Assembly (NCBI RefSeq): GCF_005877055.1
Contig: NZ_CP039424.1
Location: forward strand, 1,240,001 to 1,304,000
Direction: 5' to 3'
Source of the DNA: Citricoccus sp. SGAir0253
GTDB taxonomy: Bacteria; Actinomycetota; Actinomycetes; Actinomycetales; Micrococcaceae
DNA length: 64,000 nucleotides
Both the position numbers and the translations under genes were made by a program. Positions 36,224-42,728 of the stretch are shown here, in pieces. The notes under the pieces were generated by a model, which was not told where the DNA came from, searched no databases, and saw nothing but the letters and a program-made list of their open reading frames with translations. The number at the start of each line of letters is the position of its first letter. Positions within the stretch are counted from its first letter, which is position 1.

Positions 36224-37099
36224 ATGGACGAGCGCCCCGACCAGGACGTGATGACCAACCCCCGGGCCGACCGGGTGCGGAGGGTCGCGCGCCTGGCGGG
36301 GCGCTCGTCGCGTCAGCGGGAGGGACTGTTCCTCGCCGAGGGGCCCCAGCCGGCCCGGGAGGCGCTGCGCGCCCATCTCGGGATCGTCGGAGCCCCCCAG
36401 TGGCGGCCCGGGGCCGTCGTGGAGCAGCTGTATGTCTCCGAGCGGGTCGGGGACCGGGACGCGGAGCTGGCCGGGCTCGTGGAGCGGGCGGCGGGGGCGG
36501 GCGTTCCGGTGCGCCGCGCCACGGACGAGGTGCTCGCGGCGATGAGCGACGCCGTCACCGGCCAAGGCATCCTGGCGGTGTGCCGCATCCCGGACACGGC
36601 GGCGGAGGCCGTCCTGCCCGGGCTGGGGGACCCCCGGCTGGTCGCGGTCCTGTGCCGCGTCCAGGACCCCGGCAACGCCGGGACGATCCTGCGCGCCGCG
36701 GACGCCGCCGGGGCCGCCGGGGTGGTGCTCGCCGCCGGTTCCGTGGACCCCTTCAATCCGAAGGTGGTGCGCTCCACCGCCGGGTCGCTGTTCCACGTCC
36801 CCCTGGTCACCGGGGCGGACCTGGCGGCCACCACCCGGATGCTGGCTGACTGCGGGCTGCAGGTGCTCGCGGCCGACGGGCAGGGGCCCGTGCGGCTGGA
36901 CCGGCCGCCGTCGGGACTGCTCGCCCGTCCCACGGCGTGGCTGTTCGGCAACGAGGCCCAGGGGCTGTCCGCGGCCGAGCTGGCCCTGGCGGGCGAGCGG
37001 GTCGCGGTGCCGCTGTACGGCCAGGCCGAGTCGCTCAACGTGGCCACCGCCGCCACGGTGTGCCTGTACGCCTCCGCGATGGCCCAGCGCGGCGCCTGA
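36224..37099 (+). CDS. TrmH/SpoU-family 23S rRNA methyltransferase
   Basis: 291 residues. An L30e-like substrate-binding N-domain (RVRRVARLAGRSSRQREGLF, LFLAEGPQPAREALRA) precedes the SPOUT knot: motif 1 VQDPGNAGTILRAADAAG, motif 2 TAWLFGNEAQGLS and motif 3 VPLYGQAESLNVATAATVCL. It transfers a methyl group from SAM to a ribose 2'-OH, most likely of 23S rRNA, given the fold and its position behind rplT. ATG 36224 follows GGGAGGACGCC; longer in-frame starts overlap rplT and are unlikely. Exact target nucleotide unknown. Confidence 0.9.
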   Translation: MDERPDQDVMTNPRADRVRRVARLAGRSSRQREGLFLAEGPQPAREALRAHLGIVGAPQWRPGAVVEQLYVSERVGDRDAELAGLVERAAGAGVPVRRATDEVLAAMSDAVTGQGILAVCRIPDTAAEAVLPGLGDPRLVAVLCRVQDPGNAGTILRAADAAGAAGVVLAAGSVDPFNPKVVRSTAGSLFHVPLVTGADLAATTRMLADCGLQVLAADGQGPVRLDRPPSGLLARPTAWLFGNEAQGLSAAELALAGERVAVPLYGQAESLNVATAATVCLYASAMAQRGA

Positions 37100-37158
37100 G
37101 CCGCCCCTGCCCCCGGGGCCCGCGGCTCCGTGCGGCGCCGCGCCGGGCCCGCGCACGA

Positions 37159-37186
37159 CGAAGGGCGCCCCGCGGGGCGCCCTTCG
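37159..37186. terminator. Palindromic terminator after the rRNA methyltransferase gene
   Basis: CGAAGGGCGCCCCG (37159-37172) is followed at once by its reverse complement CGGGGCGCCCTTCG (37173-37186). It lies between convergent genes and is likely bidirectional. Confidence 0.75.
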
Positions 37187-37223
37187 CGTTCCGTGCACGG
37201 TGGGGCGGGATCCGCCCCCCGGG

Positions 37224-37496
37224 TCACACCCGGCTGCCGCGGCGGCGGGTGATGGCCTGCCAGATGAAGGCGACGATCACGCCGCCGATGATCGCGAAGA
37301 CCCACGTCCAGAAGCTGAAGAAGCTCTCGTTGAGGTCCAGGCCGAACAGCGCCCCGCCGATCCAGCCGCCGAGGATGGCGCCCAGGATGCCGGTGATGAG
37401 GGCGCCGAGCCAGCCTCCGCCCTGGTCGCCGGGGAGGATGAGCCGGGCGATGGCGCCGGCGACGAGGCCCATGATGATCCAGCTGATGATGCTCAT
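37224..37496 (-). CDS. GlsB/YeaQ/YmgE-family (transglycosylase-associated) membrane protein
   Basis: 90 residues. Three membrane segments: SIISWIIMGLVAGAIARLIL (2-21), GGWLGALITGILGAILGGWI (27-46) and FWTWVFAIIGGVIVAFIWQA (62-81). Gly-rich G-x-L-G-A-x-x-x-G packing is characteristic. Members are often induced by envelope or general stress. ATG 37496 is preceded by GAAGGGGAACC. Single gene with a terminator 3' and about 150 bp of 5' non-coding sequence. Confidence 0.88.
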   Translation of the reverse strand: MSIISWIIMGLVAGAIARLILPGDQGGGWLGALITGILGAILGGWIGGALFGLDLNESFFSFWTWVFAIIGGVIVAFIWQAITRRRGSRV

Positions 37497-37600
37497 GATT
37501 GGTTCCCCTTCGTGCTCCTTGACTGCGTACGGACAGGAACAGTGTCGACCCTGCCCCGGGGGACCGTCCACGGTTGGCGTGCGTGGTCACTCGAGGCCCC

Positions 37601-37623
37601 CCGACCTCAACGTAACAGGTCGG
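37601..37623. terminator. Possible small terminator between MFS and GlsB-type genes
   Basis: CCGACCT (37601-37607) and AGGTCGG (37617-37623) form a 7-bp stem with a 9-nt loop, just past the end of the MFS gene on the minus strand. Could instead be an operator for the gene at 37224-37496. Confidence 0.35.
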
Positions 37624-37652
37624 CGCGGGGTTCGCGTCCCGGAACGGGGTGG

Positions 37653-38897
37653 TCAGGCGCCGGCGCGGGCGCGTCCGGGACGCAGCAGGACGAGGGACAG
37701 GACGAGCCCGACGGCGGCCAGCCCGGCCCCGGCGCCGGCCGGCACCTGGAGCCCGGCACCGGCCGAGATGACGGCGGCGCCCACCCACGCGCCCATGGCG
37801 TTGGCCAGGTTGAGCGCCGAGTGGTTGAGGGCCCCGGAGAGCTGCGGGGCGTGCGGGGCCGCGTCCACGAGGAGCACCTGCAGGGCCGGAACGAGGGCCG
37901 AGGCGGCGACGGCGGCGGCCAGCAGCGGGACCAGCGCCAGGACCCACCACGGGGCGGCCAGGCTGAACCCGGCGAGGGCCACGGCGACGACGCCGAGCAT
38001 GGCCTGCAGGGTCCGCGTGGCCGAGCGATCGGACCACGCGCCGCCGAGCAGGGTGCCCACCACCATGCCCACCCCGTAGAGGGCCATGATGAGCGGCACG
38101 AGTGCCTCCGGCATGCCGCCGACCCGGACGAACACGGGGGCGATGTACGTGTAGAGGGCGAACATCCCGGCGAAGCCGATGATGCCCACCACCACGGCCC
38201 GCCACAGGGCGGGGGAGCGCAGCGCGGTGAGCTCCCCGCGCACGGAGGCGCCGGCGGGGGCGGGGATCGACGGCACGAGCCATGCCACGGCGGCGATCGT
38301 GGCCGCGCCGAACAGGCCCGTGACCACGAACATCCACCGCCAGCCGGCCACCTGGCCGAGCCACGTGGCCAGGGGCACGCCCACGAGGTTGGCCACGGAG
38401 AGCCCGGCCATGACCCACGCCGTCGCCTGGCCACGGCGCGCTGGGCCGGCCAGGTGGGCGGCCGCCAGCGCGGCCGCGGAGAAGTACGCCCCGTGGGGCA
38501 GGCCGGAGAGGAAGCGGGCCAGCATCATGGTGCCGAAGTCCGGGGCGAGCAGGCTGCCGGCGTGGCCGGCGACGAACAGCCCCATCAGCCACAGGGCCGA
38601 GGTCCTCCGGTCCACGCGGGCCAGGCCGGCCGCGAGCAACGGCGCGCCGACGACCACGCCCAGGGCGTACGTGGAGATGAGGATGCCGCCCGCGGGCAGG
38701 TCGACGCCGAGGTCCTCGACCGCCTGGGGCAGCAGCCCCATGATCGCGAACTCGGTGGTGCCGATGGCGAAGCCGCCCAGGGCGAGCGCCAGGATGCCGG
38801 GCAGCATGCGCCGGGGCCGGGGGGCCGGCCCGGCCGGCGGGGCGGGAGTGCCCGGGGTGGAGGAGGCGGCGGGGCGGGAGGCGGGGGAATCGGGCAC
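37653..38897 (-). CDS. MFS transporter, AraJ-like drug/sugar efflux permease
   Basis: 414 residues with about 12 membrane helices. The DHA1/AraJ pattern is clear: GGFAIGTTEFAIMGLLPQAV in helix 1 and VARFLSGLPHGAYFSAAALA-like sequence in helix 4 (ARFLSGLPHGAYFSAAALAA). The cytoplasmic loop motif LARVDRRTSALWLMGLF follows helix 2. The first 30 residues are a Pro/Ala tail. Proton-driven export of a small molecule is likely; substrate unknown. GTG 38897 is supported by TAGTCT 6 nt upstream, a leaderless promoter, divergent from the NUDIX gene. Confidence 0.88.
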   Translation of the reverse strand: MPDSPASRPAASSTPGTPAPPAGPAPRPRRMLPGILALALGGFAIGTTEFAIMGLLPQAVEDLGVDLPAGGILISTYALGVVVGAPLLAAGLARVDRRTSALWLMGLFVAGHAGSLLAPDFGTMMLARFLSGLPHGAYFSAAALAAAHLAGPARRGQATAWVMAGLSVANLVGVPLATWLGQVAGWRWMFVVTGLFGAATIAAVAWLVPSIPAPAGASVRGELTALRSPALWRAVVVGIIGFAGMFALYTYIAPVFVRVGGMPEALVPLIMALYGVGMVVGTLLGGAWSDRSATRTLQAMLGVVAVALAGFSLAAPWWVLALVPLLAAAVAASALVPALQVLLVDAAPHAPQLSGALNHSALNLANAMGAWVGAAVISAGAGLQVPAGAGAGLAAVGLVLSLVLLRPGRARAGA

Positions 38898-38903
38898 CGG
38901 TCC

Positions 38904-38909
38904 AGACTA
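38904..38909 (-). promoter_or_regulatory. -10 element TAGTCT, leaderless promoter of MFS gene
   Basis: On the minus strand TAGTCT, then GGACCG (6 nt), then GTG 38897. Confidence 0.55.
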
Positions 38910-38935
38910 CGGCCGTGGCCGGGGTGCGGCCCGCC

Positions 38936-38941
38936 TAGGAT
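38936..38941 (+). promoter_or_regulatory. -10 element TAGGAT, leaderless promoter of NUDIX gene
   Basis: TAGGAT, then CGGGGACC (8 nt), then ATG 38950. Only 26 bp separate it from the divergent MFS -10 element, so the -35 regions of the two promoters must overlap. Confidence 0.5.
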
Positions 38942-38949
38942 CGGGGACC

Positions 38950-39477
38950 ATGAGCGAGATCACGGACCCCACCACGCCGCCCCTCCCGGCCACGGCGCCC
39001 CGGCCCGCCCCGGGCCCCTCGGCCGACGGGCTCCCGACGGAGTCCGGGCCGGCCGGGGGACGGCGACCGGTGGTGGGGGCGGCCCTGCTGGACCGGCTGG
39101 AGGGACCCTCCCGCCTGCTGGTCGCGCGGCGCAGCTCCCCGGAGTCCCTCGCGGGCCTGTGGGAGTTCCCCGGGGGCAAGGTCGAGCCGGGCGAGGACCA
39201 CCGGGCGGCCCTGCGGCGCGAGGTCCGCGAGGAGCTCGGGGTGGGCATCCGGCTGGACCGGGAGGTGTCCGCCGACCACCCCGAGGGCTGGCTGCTCGGC
39301 AACGGTGCGCGCATGCGGGTGTTCACCGCCGTCATCGAGGACGGTGAGCCCCGACCCCTGCAGGACCACGATGTGCTGGAGTGGCGGGGCCTCGAGCGCG
39401 GGACGCTCCAGGACCTCGAGTGGATCCCGGCGGACCGGCCCATCGTGGACGCCCTCGTGCGCCTGCTCCGCGGCTGA
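38950..39477 (+). CDS. NUDIX hydrolase (MutT-like)
   Basis: 175 residues. The Nudix box spans G76 to V98 (GKVEPGEDHRAALRREVREE plus LGV) with all key residues: G76, E82, R90, E91, E94, E95. LLVARRSSPESLAGLWEFPG before it resembles MutT enzymes that hydrolyse 8-oxo-dGTP. A 40-residue Pro/Ala extension precedes the domain. The end, EWRGLERGTLQDLEWIPADR, also fits MutT. Substrate not provable. Divergent from the MFS gene and convergent with the radical SAM gene. Confidence 0.88.
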   Translation: MSEITDPTTPPLPATAPRPAPGPSADGLPTESGPAGGRRPVVGAALLDRLEGPSRLLVARRSSPESLAGLWEFPGGKVEPGEDHRAALRREVREELGVGIRLDREVSADHPEGWLLGNGARMRVFTAVIEDGEPRPLQDHDVLEWRGLERGTLQDLEWIPADRPIVDALVRLLRG

Positions 39478-39506
39478 GGACGCGACGGCCGGGAACGCGC
39501 GGCCGC

Positions 39507-40679
39507 TCAGAACAGGGCCGCCTGCGCCTGTCCGTCGGGGTGTGTCCGGCCCGCCGGACCGGCCCGTCCCGGGCGCCCGGGGCGGTCGCCGACGGCGGAC
39601 GATCCGGCCGGTGATCCGGTCCGGGGGGCGGCCGGCGTTCCCGGCGGCCGCTCGGGAGCCGGACGACCGGGGCCGTCCGGCCGGGTGAGCCGGTGCGCGC
39701 CGCCGTGGTCCAGCCCGTGGCGTCGGGCGGCCGCGCCGGCCCGCCGTCCCAGGGCACTGCGGTAGGAGGGGGCCGCGTAGGCGCCCCGGGCGTAGAGGCT
39801 GCGGTAGCCCTCGAGCAGCTCCGGGTGCTCGGCGGCGATCCAGTCCAGGTACCACTGCCGCGCGCCGGGGCGCAGGTGCAGGGCCCCGGCCAGCACGGAC
39901 CGGGCCCCAGCGCCGGCGAGGACCGCCATCAACTCCTCCAGCTGCCGCTCGGAGTCCGTGAGCCACGGCAGCAGGGGCATGGCCATCACGGTCACCGCGG
40001 CACCGGCGGCGGCCAGCCTCTCGATCAGCCGCAGCCGGGCGGCCGGGGCGGGGGTGCCGGGCTCCACCCGCTCGGCCAGGCGCCCGTCGAGCATCGCCAG
40101 GGACACGGAGACGTGGACGGGCACGTGGCGCGAGGCCTCGGCCAGCAGCTCCAGGTCCCGCCCCAGCAGGGTGCCCTTGGTCAGGATGGAGAACGGGGTG
40201 CCCGTGTCCGCGAGGGCCCGGATGATGCCCGGCATCAGCCGGTACCGGCCCTCCGCCCGCTGGTACGGGTCCGTGTTGGTGCCCAGGGCCACCGGCTCGT
40301 GCGCCCACGAGGGCCGGGACAGTTCGCGGCGCAGCACCTCGGCGACGTTGACCTTCACCACGATCTGCCGGTCGAAGTCCACTCCCGCGTCCAGGTCCAG
40401 GTACTCGTGGGTGCCGCGGGCGTAGCAGTACCGGCAGGCGTGGGTGCACCCGCGGTAGGGGTTGACGGTCCAGCGGAACGGCATGGACGAGGAGTCCGGG
40501 ACGCGGTTCAGCGCGGACTTGGCCACGACCTCGTGGAAGGTGATCCCGGCGAACTCCGGGGTCGTGATGGAACGCTGCAGGCCGGAGAGCGGCAGCAGGG
40601 CGGCGGGTGCGGCTGGAGTGCCGCCGCCGTCCTGGCCGGTCCCGTCCCCGGCCTGCAGTGCCTGCGCTTCCCATCGCAT
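39507..40679 (-). CDS. Radical SAM protein, Rv2578c family
   Basis: 390 residues. The cluster motif C78xxxC82xxC85 in YRGCTHACRYCYARGTHEYL binds the [4Fe-4S] that cleaves SAM. Strong resemblance to Rv2578c-type proteins: MRWEAQAL start, ITFHEVVAKSALNRVPDSSS, PFRWTVNPYRGC, VALGTNTDPYQRAEG and FSILTKGTLLGRDLELLAEA. The family has no established reaction, though it is related to spore-photoproduct-lyase-like enzymes. The last 70 residues are a low-complexity Gly/Pro/Arg tail ending QAQAALF. ATG 40679 matches the family start; a TCTAAT sequence 7 nt upstream is a near -10. Confidence 0.88.
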   Translation of the reverse strand: MRWEAQALQAGDGTGQDGGGTPAAPAALLPLSGLQRSITTPEFAGITFHEVVAKSALNRVPDSSSMPFRWTVNPYRGCTHACRYCYARGTHEYLDLDAGVDFDRQIVVKVNVAEVLRRELSRPSWAHEPVALGTNTDPYQRAEGRYRLMPGIIRALADTGTPFSILTKGTLLGRDLELLAEASRHVPVHVSVSLAMLDGRLAERVEPGTPAPAARLRLIERLAAAGAAVTVMAMPLLPWLTDSERQLEELMAVLAGAGARSVLAGALHLRPGARQWYLDWIAAEHPELLEGYRSLYARGAYAAPSYRSALGRRAGAAARRHGLDHGGAHRLTRPDGPGRPAPERPPGTPAAPRTGSPAGSSAVGDRPGRPGRAGPAGRTHPDGQAQAALF

Positions 40680-40854
40680 GGCGTTGATTAGAACACATGT
40701 ACGAATACGGCTGCAAGGTGCCACCCTGTCCTCGGTCCCGTCGCCACCCCAGCGGCCGACCCGCGGCGGACCGGCGCCCGTCGGCGTCGCCCACCGGACT
40801 CCCGCACCCGCCCGACGCCGTCCGGGGCCCCGGTCGCCGTCGCCGTCCCGGGCC

Positions 40855-40860
40855 TAGGGT
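40855..40860 (+). promoter_or_regulatory. -10 element TAGGGT before a tiny ORF
   Basis: TAGGGT, then GGGGGC (6 nt), then ATG 40867, the same layout as at proven genes nearby. Confidence 0.3.
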
Positions 40861-40866
40861 GGGGGC

Positions 40867-41037
40867 ATGGTCCCCTCCCGCGACCCCGCAGCGGCCCCCT
40901 CCCGCGACCCCGCGGCGGCCCCCGCCCGCCGCACCGGGCGCCCCGCGCCTCCCGTCCCGCTCGGCGCCGGACCCGCGCGGTCCTGCGGAGGGGCTCAGGC
41001 GGCGCGGCGCGGCCAGCGCACCGGGCGCTCGCGGTAG
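40867..41037 (+). CDS. Possible leaderless micro-ORF, 56 residues
   Basis: Encodes a Pro/Ala/Arg-rich peptide with an internal repeat SRDPAAAP SRDPAAAP near its start and no recognisable domain. Its only support is the TAGGGT element exactly 6 nt before ATG. It overlaps the 3' end of the convergent HExxH gene by 43 nt, and low complexity means the frame could be open by chance. It may be a transcript start with no functional product. Confidence 0.22.
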   Translation: MVPSRDPAAAPSRDPAAAPARRTGRPAPPVPLGAGPARSCGGAQAARRGQRTGRSR

Positions 41038-41516
41038 CCACCGGCCGCCAGCCCCGCGTGCCGCTCGAAGGGATTGCGCGAGGCGGCGTCGCCCGTGCGC
41101 AGTACCGACCAGCCCACCCCCAGCAGGTACAGCGGCAGGAAGGGCACCCCGGCGCACCACGCGTACTGGGTCGCGTGCCGGGACTCGTGCGCCAGCAGCC
41201 GCGCCGTGGGCGCGGTGCCCGGCCGCAGCAGGACCGTGTTGCCCACGGTGAAGGCCCCGCCGTCCGGGAAGGCCCACCGGTAGCCGGAGGCCAGCAGCAG
41301 CCCGTCCGGGCCCCGGCGGACCGTGCAGCCGGCGGCGCGGGCCAGGGCCAGGCCCAGCGGGGTGGACAGGTTGGCCGCGTTCCACGCCCGGCGCAGCGCC
41401 AGCGCGGCCGGCAACCGGTCCGGCGACCGGCTCGACCTGCGGGCCGACCGACGCGCCGGCCGACGGCCCCGCGGGCGGGACGGGGACCGAGGCGGTGGGG
41501 GCGGCGGAACGCTCAT
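40995..41516 (-). CDS. Small protein with HExxH metallopeptidase-like motif
   Basis: 173 residues. A Pro/Arg-rich basic start (1-34), then NLSTPLGLALARAAGCTVRR, a strand-rich stretch GYRWAFPDGGAFTVGNTVLL and ARLLAHESRHATQYAWCAGV with H110-E111-S112-R113-H114. HExxH binds zinc in many peptidases, and the position after GNTVLLRP resembles DUF4157-type domains. A hydrophobic segment (FLPLYLLGVGWSVL) and NPFERHAGLAAGGY follow; the glutamate of NPFERHA is a possible third zinc ligand. Catalysis is unproven. ATG 41516 has TAGGCT 6 nt upstream, so it is leaderless; divergent from pheS. Confidence 0.75.
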   Translation of the reverse strand: MSVPPPPPPRSPSRPRGRRPARRSARRSSRSPDRLPAALALRRAWNAANLSTPLGLALARAAGCTVRRGPDGLLLASGYRWAFPDGGAFTVGNTVLLRPGTAPTARLLAHESRHATQYAWCAGVPFLPLYLLGVGWSVLRTGDAASRNPFERHAGLAAGGYRERPVRWPRRAA

Positions 41517-41522
41517 GACAGG

Positions 41523-41528
41523 AGCCTA
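41523..41528 (-). promoter_or_regulatory. -10 element TAGGCT, leaderless promoter of HExxH gene
   Basis: On the minus strand TAGGCT, then CCTGTC (6 nt), then ATG 41516. Confidence 0.55.
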
Positions 41529-41547
41529 GGCGCCGGGACCGGTCCAC

Positions 41548-41553
41548 TAGACT
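41548..41553 (+). promoter_or_regulatory. -10 element TAGACT for pheST
   Basis: TAGACT with predicted start near 41560 and a leader of about 65 nt before ATG 41625. No tRNA-like or attenuator structure was recognised in the leader. Confidence 0.45.
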
Positions 41554-41624
41554 GGCCGGGGCCTCCCGCGCGGACGGCCCCTCCCGTGTCCCCATCCACC
41601 GCAGCATGAAGGTCGTTGCCCGCC

Positions 41625-42722
41625 ATGACGGAAACCCCCCAGGACCTGGCCGAACGCCCGGTCGATCAGCCGGACGGCACCGCCCCGGAGATCTCCCCGG
41701 CCGACGAGGCGGCGGTGAACGCCGCCGTCGAGAGCGCCCTGCGCGCGTTCGAGGCCGCCACCGACCTGGACGGGCTCAAGGCCGCCCGGCTGGCCCACAC
41801 GGGGGAGAGGGCCCCGCTGACCCTGGCGAACCGCGCCATCGGCAAGCTGCCCAAGGAGCAGAAGTCGGTGGCCGGCAGGCTCATGGGCTCCGCCCGCAAG
41901 GCCATGGAGTCGGCGCTCGCCGCCCGCACCGCCGTGCTCGAGGAGGAGCGCGCCGCGCGGCTGCTCGTGGAGGAGACGGTGGACGTCACGGCGGCCGTGC
42001 GCCGCCGGCGCGTCGGCGCCCGGCACCCGCTGTCCGTGCTGCAGGAGCGCGTGTGCGACATCTTCGTCGGCATGGGCTGGGAGATCGCCGAGGGCCCCGA
42101 GGTCGAGTCCGAGTGGTACAACTTCGACGCGCTGAACTTCGAGCCGGACCACCCGGCCCGGGAGATGCAGGACACCTTCTTCGTGGACCCGCCGGAGTCC
42201 CACCTCGTGCTGCGCACCCACACCTCCCCGGTGCAGATGCGCGCCATGCTCGAGCGGGGCACGCCGACCTACGTGCTGTGCCCGGGCCGGACCTTCCGCA
42301 CCGACGAGCTCGACGCCACGCACACCCCCGTGTTCCACCAGTTCGAGGGACTCGCGGTGGACGAGGGCCTGACCATGGCGGACCTGCGCGGCACCCTGGA
42401 GTACTTCGCCCGGCAGATGTTCGGCCCCGAGGCCCGGATCCGGCTGCGCCCGAACTACTTCCCCTTCACGGAGCCCAGCGCCGAGATGGACATCTGGCAC
42501 CCCGGCGCCAAGGGCGGTCCCCAGTGGATCGAATGGGGCGGCTGCGGCATGGTGCACCCCAACGAGCTGCGCGCCGCCGGCATCGACCCGGAAGTCTACT
42601 CCGGCTTCGCCTTCGGCATGGGCGTCGAGCGCACCCTGATGTTCCGCAACGAGGTCCCGGACATGCACGACATGATCGAGGGCGACGTCCGCTTCTCCCA
42701 GCACTTCGGAATGGAGATCTGA
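41625..42722 (+). CDS. pheS: Phenylalanyl-tRNA synthetase alpha subunit
   Basis: 365 residues. Class II catalytic subunit: N-terminal coiled coil (about 20-105), then [20 protein letters not shown], motif 2 region [36 protein letters not shown] and motif 3 [17 protein letters not shown]-like ([20 protein letters not shown]). It forms an (alpha-beta)2 tetramer with PheT, whose gene starts 6 nt after the stop. ATG 41625 chosen; an upstream in-frame TTG at 41616 and an out-of-frame ATG at 41606 are less likely. The ribosome site is weak (AAGG at 12 nt). Confidence 0.97.
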   Translation: MTETPQDLAERPVDQPDGTAPEISPADEAAVNAAVESALRAFEAATDLDGLKAARLAHTGERAPLTLANRAIGKLPKEQKSVAGRLMGSARKAMESALAARTAVLEEERAARLLVEETVDVTAAVRRRRVGARHPLSVLQERVCDIFVGMGWEIAEGPEVESEWYNFDALNFEPDHPAREMQDTFFVDPPESHLVLRTHTSPVQMRAMLERGTPTYVLCPGRTFRTDELDATHTPVFHQFEGLAVDEGLTMADLRGTLEYFARQMFGPEARIRLRPNYFPFTEPSAEMDIWHPGAKGGPQWIEWGGCGMVHPNELRAAGIDPEVYSGFAFGMGVERTLMFRNEVPDMHDMIEGDVRFSQHFGMEI

Positions 42723-42728
42723 TCACCC

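Noticed and set aside
41554-41624. Phe-codon attenuator peptide upstream of pheS
   Set aside because: No short ORF with clustered Phe codons and no terminator/antiterminator pair was seen in the 65-nt leader.
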